The position numbers were made by a program, and so were the translations under genes. From Phycisphaerales bacterium UBA5793 (GTDB taxonomy: Bacteria; Planctomycetota; Phycisphaerae; Phycisphaerales; UBA5793), in the NCBI GenBank assembly GCA_002418285.1, contig DIDT01000045.1, positions 138,087 to 202,086 on the forward strand: DNA of 64,000 bases, read 5' to 3'. Below are positions 59,342-64,000 of the stretch, one piece after another (position 1 is the stretch's first letter; each line of letters starts with the position of its first letter). The notes under the pieces were generated by a model. That model was not told the DNA's origin. It saw nothing but the letters and a program-made list of their open reading frames with translations, and did no database searches.

Positions 59342-59596
59342 ATGCATATCAAGACCATCATCATCGAAGGCGACGAGGGCGACGTAGAGATTCACGCCGC
59401 CGACTACGGCGCGCAGGTCATCGCCAACGACGTGCTCATCGAGGTCGTCCGCACCGACAGCCGCGAGGACCGGTTCGCGGTCGCCTGCAACGCGGCGAAG
59501 GTCATCTACGGCACGACCAAGCGCGGCGAGCCCAACGCCACGAATTCCATGATCCACGACGTGCTCGACCAGATCGACCGCGTCGCGGGCTGCTGA
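59342..59596 (+). CDS. Small early prophage protein
   Basis: An 84-aa acidic alpha/beta protein (MHIKTIIIEGDEGDVEIHAA, then NATNSMIHDVLDQIDRVAGC). AAAGGA lies 6 bases before ATG. The family is not recognised. It is 24 bases after the previous gene. Confidence 0.6.
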   Translation: MHIKTIIIEGDEGDVEIHAADYGAQVIANDVLIEVVRTDSREDRFAVACNAAKVIYGTTKRGEPNATNSMIHDVLDQIDRVAGC

Positions 59597-59623
59597 ACCA
59601 CCACCATCCGAAACGGAGACGCC

Positions 59624-59860
59624 ATGAGTACGACACGCGACAACAAACTGACCACGATCGCCCGCGAGGCCCTCGGCCTTGAGACCTTGGAAACCCGCAA
59701 CAGCGACAGCCTCGACTTCCACGACACCGCCGTCTGGTGCATCAAGGAAGCGTTGGAGCAGGCGTACGAAGCGGGACGGCAGTCGGCACGGCCGACGAAG
59801 GCCGTCTGTCCCGCCTGCGGTCGGAGGATCGACATCACGCCGGTGCCCCGCGGCAAGTGA
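59624..59860 (+). CDS. DUF6900-like protein with CxxC pair
   Basis: A 78-aa protein with LGLETLETRNSDSLDFHDTA and VWCIKEALEQAYEAGRQSA, the pattern I associate with DUF6900, known from mobile elements with no assigned function. A CPACG pair lies at the C-terminus. GGAG is 5 bases upstream of ATG. Confidence 0.65.
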   Translation: MSTTRDNKLTTIAREALGLETLETRNSDSLDFHDTAVWCIKEALEQAYEAGRQSARPTKAVCPACGRRIDITPVPRGK

Positions 59861-59872
59861 GGAGCGAACGCC

Positions 59873-60181
59873 ATGAACTCGATCACCACTTTGAATGAGC
59901 GCAACCCAATCACCCGCCGCACCGGTGCTGGCGCGCCCAACATCGTCATCCGCGAGGCGTGCGATCGCGACGGCGTCGTCCTGGGCCATCTCGTCGCCAG
60001 CCACGACGGCACACCTGAGGGCATCGTGGCCGCCGCACGTCGCGCGACGCAGCGCATGTTCGACACCTTCGCCGACGCATCCAACGTGAACAGTCGCATC
60101 ATCGCGACCGATACGACGGGCCGGCCTCGCTGGTCGGTGTCGCCGAACTTTGCAGTCCTCGAAGAACTCGCCGTCGAGTGA
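59873..60181 (+). CDS. Early prophage protein
   Basis: A 102-aa protein (MNSITTLNERNPITRRTGAG, IREACDRDGVVLGHLVASHD). The ribosome binding site GGAG overlaps the preceding stop. No domain is recognised. Confidence 0.55.
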   Translation: MNSITTLNERNPITRRTGAGAPNIVIREACDRDGVVLGHLVASHDGTPEGIVAAARRATQRMFDTFADASNVNSRIIATDTTGRPRWSVSPNFAVLEELAVE

Positions 60182-60229
60182 CGGCGATTCACATCCACCA
60201 ACCGCTGCCAGCATGAAAGGAGCAGCACG

Positions 60230-61285
60230 ATGAAGAAGAACGAGATCAAGGTCGGGAACACGTACACCGCGAAGGTGAGCGGCAAGATCGCCAAGGTGCG
60301 CATCGATGCCGAAAACCGCAATGGCGGCTGGGACGCCACCAACCTCGACACGAACAAGAAGGTGCGAATCAAGTCCGCCCAGCGATTGCGGGCCGAAGCG
60401 GGACCACCGCCAACTGCGGCGAGCGACAAGAAGAACGGCACCAAGGCCTCCGGCGTGAAACCCGGGGGCCGCGTTGTTGATAGAGATGCCGCACGCATCG
60501 CCGAGCGCGACGCCAAAGCCGCAGCCAAGGGCCTGGTCATGAAGACGGAGATCGTCGACGGCAAGGAACGGTCGCGCTGGGTGAAGAAGGCCGAGGAGGC
60601 TGCTGCCCAGCAGGGCACGACGCCAGCCGCGCCCAAACGCAAGGGCCGACGCACGCAACCGCGAATCGCCTTGGTCAACAAGGACGACTACGCGGTGATC
60701 GCCAAGCAGGTGGAAGACCTGCCCACCAGCAAGAACCACGTGTGCTGGAAACGCAACGGCAAACTCCACGAACTGTTCTTCCGCGTCGATGGCCGCACAC
60801 CGCTGCTCTACCGCGTACCCGCCGACTCGCCGATCGACGCCAAGACCGGCTGCCGCGAGAAGGACGCGGTGGGCAACGTCACCGGCGTGTTCCACATCAA
60901 GGAATCGATCAAGCAGTTGACGGGCAAGAGCCCGGCGCAGATCGGCATCACCATGCCCAAGGACCTCGGTGCGCCCAAGGCACGAGTAGCGAGCGCCAAG
61001 ACGACGAAAACGGCCGACGGCAAGGCCGAGTCGAAACCTCGCAGGAAGCGCGAAGGCCTCAGCGGTCTCGACGCCGCAGCGCAGGTCCTGGGGCGGGCCA
61101 AAGAGCCGCTCGATGCGAAAACCATCGCCGAGCGCGCCATCGCGGCGGGTTGGAAGACCAACGGCGCGACGCCGCACGCGACCTTGTACGCCGCCATGAT
61201 CCGCGAAATTGCTTCCAAGGGCAAAGACGCACGCTTCGCCAAGGTTGACAAGGGCCGCTTCACCGCGGCCGGGAAGGCCGGGTGA
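60230..61285 (+). CDS. Early prophage protein with HARE-HTH-type winged helix
   Basis: The 351-aa basic protein has an N-terminal SH3-like region (VGNTYTAKVSGKIAKVRIDA) and a lysine/alanine-rich middle. The last about 75 residues (GLDAAAQVLGRAKEPLDAKT, then IAERAIAAGWKTNGATPHAT, ending FAKVDKGRFT) match the HARE-HTH winged helix found in RNA polymerase delta and chromatin proteins. It may bind DNA and regulate the host or phage (inference). AAGGAGC lies 7 bases upstream. Confidence 0.7.
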   Translation: MKKNEIKVGNTYTAKVSGKIAKVRIDAENRNGGWDATNLDTNKKVRIKSAQRLRAEAGPPPTAASDKKNGTKASGVKPGGRVVDRDAARIAERDAKAAAKGLVMKTEIVDGKERSRWVKKAEEAAAQQGTTPAAPKRKGRRTQPRIALVNKDDYAVIAKQVEDLPTSKNHVCWKRNGKLHELFFRVDGRTPLLYRVPADSPIDAKTGCREKDAVGNVTGVFHIKESIKQLTGKSPAQIGITMPKDLGAPKARVASAKTTKTADGKAESKPRRKREGLSGLDAAAQVLGRAKEPLDAKTIAERAIAAGWKTNGATPHATLYAAMIREIASKGKDARFAKVDKGRFTAAGKAG

Positions 61286-61288
61286 ACC

Positions 61289-61513
61289 ATGGATCGCGAA
61301 GTACAACGACTCCTCGCCCATGCCGACCAGGCTCGCGCCACGATGCGCGACACCCTGGACGCGATGCCCGCAAGCGACAAGGCCGCGTTGATTCGCACCT
61401 GCGCGGGCGGCGATCTCACCGGCCTCGACGAACGCACCGCGCTGCTCGTCGGGCTGCTGGCGGTGGTGGCCATCTTCGACCTGAGCGAATCGCGCGGGGA
61501 GGTGAGCCCATGA
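61289..61513 (+). CDS. Small early prophage protein
   Basis: A 74-aa helical protein (MDREVQRLLAHADQARATMR, ending VAIFDLSESRGEVSP). It starts 3 bases after the HARE-HTH gene, and its stop overlaps the next start in an ATGA arrangement. No family is recognised. Confidence 0.55.
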   Translation: MDREVQRLLAHADQARATMRDTLDAMPASDKAALIRTCAGGDLTGLDERTALLVGLLAVVAIFDLSESRGEVSP

Positions 61514-61686
61514 TCGCCAAGACCAATGACGAACGTGTCGAACCGGGATTCGCCTGCCCGCATTGCGGCGAGCGCCGCATGGACATGCTGGTATGGGTCG
61601 AAGACGACCGCGTCGAATGCCAGACCTGCGGCCATCACTACGATCCGGCTGCGGAAGGAGGTGAACCCGATGCTCCGTCAACTTAA
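61510..61686 (+). CDS. Small zinc-ribbon protein
   Basis: A 58-aa protein with two cysteine pairs (FACPHCGERRMDMLVWVE, then ECQTCGHHYDP), a typical single zinc ribbon. It overlaps both neighbours and is thus translated as part of the early operon. It may be a DNA-binding or nuclease accessory protein (inference). Confidence 0.6.
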   Translation: MIAKTNDERVEPGFACPHCGERRMDMLVWVEDDRVECQTCGHHYDPAAEGGEPDAPST

Positions 61687-62062
61687 TGAATCGTTCATCG
61701 TCGATGCCGCCAGCGGTGCGCTGCTGCGCCGCGTCGTGCCCAAGCGCGGCAAGCCGTACGAGCACATGTGTACGAAGCAGGTCTACGACGACGTGGCCTA
61801 CGCGATTGAGCAGATGGGCAACGCCGCGTTCACGATGGAAGACATTCGCGCCAAGGCAGGCGGCGGTGATGAATCGAAGATGCCTCCATGGTCGCAGGTC
61901 GCGACGGCGATCGCATTCCTCAAGGAACGATCGTGCATCGTGCCCGCCCGCGAGCGCAAGCATGTCGCGGCGAGCGACTTCGTCTACGAAGACGCATTGA
62001 TCGAGTATCACGCCCTGCGCGAGAAGGGGCCGGAGGAGGCGACGGCCGAGACCAGCGAGTAG
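61670..62062 (+). CDS. Early prophage protein, last of the operon
   Basis: The 130-aa protein starts MLRQLNESFIVDAASGALLR from a very good site (AAGGAGGTG 6 bases upstream). The middle looks like a winged helix (VAYAIEQMGNAAFTMEDIRA, VATAIAFLKERSCIVPARER). It meets the leftward HNH gene with 8 bases between. Confidence 0.6.
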   Translation: MLRQLNESFIVDAASGALLRRVVPKRGKPYEHMCTKQVYDDVAYAIEQMGNAAFTMEDIRAKAGGGDESKMPPWSQVATAIAFLKERSCIVPARERKHVAASDFVYEDALIEYHALREKGPEEATAETSE

Positions 62063-62070
62063 CGACCACA

Positions 62071-62532
62071 TCATCCTGCTGCTCCGACGGCCTCGGCATT
62101 GACCGGGGCCGTCTCTCCGGTGTCAGCCGCCTTCGCTCGCTGGCGGCGCTTCTTTTTGTACTCCACCGCATCGATCGACGCGCAGCGTTTGCAGATCCCG
62201 CTCGCACCCTTGCCGCCGGGGTACTCGTAGAACTCGGTGTCGATCCGGCGATACCAGCGGCAACGACGACAGCGCTTGAACCAGATCTCGCCGCAGCGAA
62301 TGCACCCGCTGTGGATGCGCTTGTGCTCCAGGCGCGTAACGAGCATCAGGTTGGCCAGTCGGTTGTCGAGTTTGTCGCCATTGATGTGATGGATTTCCAT
62401 GCCCGGCGGCACCGGACCGTGTGCCGCTTCCCACACCAGCACATGCTCCATGCGCTGCTTTCGGTCTTTGCAGCGGATTCGCCGGTATCCGAACTTGGTG
62501 ATCGTGCCCTGCGGTGTCGGATAGGTTCTCAT
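62071..62532 (-). CDS. HNH endonuclease
   Basis: The 153-aa protein contains the HNH core MEIHHINGDKLDNRLANL in the family arrangement (H-H, N) and C-terminal cysteine pairs (CIRCGEIWFKRCRRCRWY, CKRCASID). Such phage nucleases often act near the terminase or in DNA replication. The start overlaps the stop of the methylase gene by four bases. Confidence 0.8.
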   Translation of the reverse strand: MRTYPTPQGTITKFGYRRIRCKDRKQRMEHVLVWEAAHGPVPPGMEIHHINGDKLDNRLANLMLVTRLEHKRIHSGCIRCGEIWFKRCRRCRWYRRIDTEFYEYPGGKGASGICKRCASIDAVEYKKKRRQRAKAADTGETAPVNAEAVGAAG

Positions 62533-63890
62533 CGCATGTTCTCCTCGCGCGGCTGCATGGGGATCGGCGACTCACCGGTGCGTTCCAGGATGGCGGGCTT
62601 CCCTGAGAATCGCTGATACCGATCCACGATGACATCTGTGTACGCTGGATCGAGTTCCATCAGAAACGCGCGCCGCTCGGTACGTTCCGCGCCGATCAGA
62701 GTGGAACCCGATCCTCCGAAGAGATCCAAAATGTTCTCGCCCGGACGAGACGAGTACTGAATCGCACGCACCGCGAGTTCGACCGGTTTTTGAGTTAAAT
62801 GCTGCATTGCGGCCGGATTGACCTTCTTGACATGCCACAGGTCGGTGGCGTTGTTCGGCCCGAAGAAGCGGTGCGCAGCGCCCTCGCGCCATCCATAGAA
62901 CGCGATCTCGAACGCGCCCATGTAGTCTTTTCGCGTCAAAACCGGATGTTGCTTATCCCATACGATCCCTTGGCTGAAGTACAGCCCGGCGCGCTTGAGT
63001 GGTGCCGGGTAGTTGCCGAGGTTCGCGTATCCGCCCCACACATAGAACCCGCCGCCGGGGATGAGCACGCGCGCCATGTTGCCGAACCACGCATCAAGCA
63101 TCTCGTCGAACGCCTCGTCGGAGACGAAGTCGTTGGCCAACGGCCTGTCCTTCGCCCGCATCTTGCGGGTGGTGCGGCGTTTCTCTCCCTGCCGCGCGAC
63201 ATCAAACGACTGGTGATGCGTGCGCTTCTTCTTCGCCTCGGGGAACGATGAGTTGCCGGCCGCGATCGCGTTGTTGCTGCGCGGCTCGACCTTGACGTTG
63301 TAAGGCGGGTCAGTGTTCACGAGATGGACCGGCTGGCCATCGAGCAGTCGATCGACGTCGGCCGCGCTGGCGCTGTCACCGCACAGCAATCGGTGCTCGC
63401 CGAGAATCCACAAGTCGCCGCGCTTCGTGATCGGTTCATCGGGCGGCTCGGGGATTGAATCCGGATCGGTCAATCCATCGCGCACCCCGGGGTCGAGCAA
63501 CTTCGCCAGGTCGTCGGCGCTGAAGCCGAGATTCGACCAGTCGATGCCGGCGCCCTGGAGTTCGGCCATCTCGATCGGCAGCAACTCCATGTTCCATTCG
63601 GCCAACTCTGCCGACTTGTTGTCGGCGATCCGGTACGCGCGCACCTGCTCGGGCGACAGATCGGTTGCCACATGGACCGGCACCATCTCCAAACCGAGTT
63701 TCTGCGCCGCCTTCCACCGCGTGTGGCCGCAGATGATCACGCCGTCGCCATCGACGACGATCGGCTGCTGCCAGCCGAAGGCGGTGATGCTGTTGGCCAC
63801 CGCGTCCACCGCGTCGTCATTGAGCCGCGGATTCTTCTCGTACGGCTTGATCTCGGCCAGTGGGCGAAGTTCAACTTTGAACGCGTTCAT
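62529..63890 (-). CDS. ParB/Srx-domain N6-adenine or cytosine DNA methylase
   Basis: The 453-aa protein fuses an N-terminal ParB-like domain (LAEIKPYEKNPRLNDDAVDA, GHTRWKAAQKLG) to a beta-class DNA methyltransferase with DPPYNVK (about 195-201) and the SAM-binding end ENILDLFGGSGSTLIGAE. The class is common in phages, where it modifies phage DNA against restriction. The coupled HNH gene follows. The exact base modified (N6-A or N4-C) cannot be told from the sequence. Confidence 0.88.
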   Translation of the reverse strand: MNAFKVELRPLAEIKPYEKNPRLNDDAVDAVANSITAFGWQQPIVVDGDGVIICGHTRWKAAQKLGLEMVPVHVATDLSPEQVRAYRIADNKSAELAEWNMELLPIEMAELQGAGIDWSNLGFSADDLAKLLDPGVRDGLTDPDSIPEPPDEPITKRGDLWILGEHRLLCGDSASAADVDRLLDGQPVHLVNTDPPYNVKVEPRSNNAIAAGNSSFPEAKKKRTHHQSFDVARQGEKRRTTRKMRAKDRPLANDFVSDEAFDEMLDAWFGNMARVLIPGGGFYVWGGYANLGNYPAPLKRAGLYFSQGIVWDKQHPVLTRKDYMGAFEIAFYGWREGAAHRFFGPNNATDLWHVKKVNPAAMQHLTQKPVELAVRAIQYSSRPGENILDLFGGSGSTLIGAERTERRAFLMELDPAYTDVIVDRYQRFSGKPAILERTGESPIPMQPREENMR

Positions 63891-63893
63891 CGG

Positions 63894-64000
63894 TCAGGTC
63901 TCCTTGTGCTGGTAGCCGGGCGCGAATCCGCCGCCCCGTTGGCCGCCATGTCGCCGCCCACGTTGGCCCGTGTCGCGAGATGTGCCGAAGCGGCGTAGTT
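63894..64000 (-). CDS. Partial gene at the right edge
   Basis: Reading leftward from the window edge, one frame stays open and ends GGGFAPGYQHKET followed by TGA at 63894, three bases before the methylase start. The Gly/Arg-rich tail looks like a true C-terminus. The rest of the gene lies outside the window. Confidence 0.35.
   Translation of the reverse strand, partial: LRRFGTSRDTGQRGRRHGGQRGGGFAPGYQHKET

Noticed and set aside
58799..62074. A leftward open frame of over 1000 codons opposite the early operon
   Set aside because: It is the antisense of eight well-formed rightward genes with good ribosome binding sites. The translation is rich in R, G, V and H with no domain, as expected from the complement of GC-rich coding DNA.
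1..64000. CRISPR array
   Set aside because: No series of regularly spaced direct repeats was found anywhere in the window; repeated glycine-rich or FG-GAP codon patterns are protein repeats.

Overview
The window looks like a planctomycete chromosome, most likely of the Phycisphaerae. The basis is high GC, secreted proteins carrying planctomycete-type modules (for example GRYLCFTKGDWARGLPHL in the 12.97-14.88 kb gene), several large secreted proteins that share C-terminal modules, and typical housekeeping genes. This placement is inference from sequence style, not a marker-gene result. Three regions are visible.

Region 1 (1 to about 23.4 kb) is core chromosome. It holds a long-chain polyprenyl diphosphate synthase, two tandem paralogous secreted S8 (subtilisin-like) proteases, ATP-dependent PEP carboxykinase, tRNA-His(GTG), a short-chain dehydrogenase, a LuxR-type response regulator next to a methyltransferase, a zinc-ribbon membrane protein, a secreted glucanase-fold-like protein, a beta-helix passenger-like protein, a B12-binding radical SAM enzyme and an FG-GAP (integrin-like) secreted protein. 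Five secreted proteins in the window end in one of two C-terminal modules: a four-cysteine module ending TSNV (1815-4361, 25018-25845), or a module with a TYVxQLDV core ending near SNVI/SNIV (4676-7201, 14923-17250, and a looser copy in 20227-22800). The two tandem proteases are alike over most of their length but carry different modules.

Region 2 (about 23.4-41.8 kb) is a leftward defence island. It contains a DUF6155-like gene, a membrane-anchored Mrr nuclease, a DUF4268-type nuclease-fold protein, a small PD-(D/E)XK protein, a CBS-HEPN fusion, a tightly packed operon (PLD-SNF2 helicase, Eco57I-class DNA methylase, a 200-aa protein, an FRG-domain protein), a decayed nuclease pseudogene, and a 1412-aa DUF4297-like nuclease/STAND NTPase resembling Avs antiviral sensors. 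A secreted discoidin-like protein sits among them.

Region 3 (about 41.9 kb to the right edge) is a tailed-phage (siphovirus-like) prophage. Late genes run leftward: HTH terminase partner, terminase large subunit, zinc ribbon, a TcmP/Gp37-Gp68 pair, connector, lambda-type portal, prohead protease/major capsid fusion, DUF2190 cement protein, joining proteins, tail tube, tail chaperones with an apparent -1 frame overlap, tape measure and distal tail proteins. An eight-gene rightward early operon (59.09-62.06 kb) meets a leftward HNH endonuclease and a ParB/N6-methylase fusion. No integrase, lysis gene or attachment site is visible, so the prophage ends are not defined.

All functions are inferred from reading motifs by eye; no database search was possible. 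Where a start codon was chosen against a longer frame, the reason is given in the entry.
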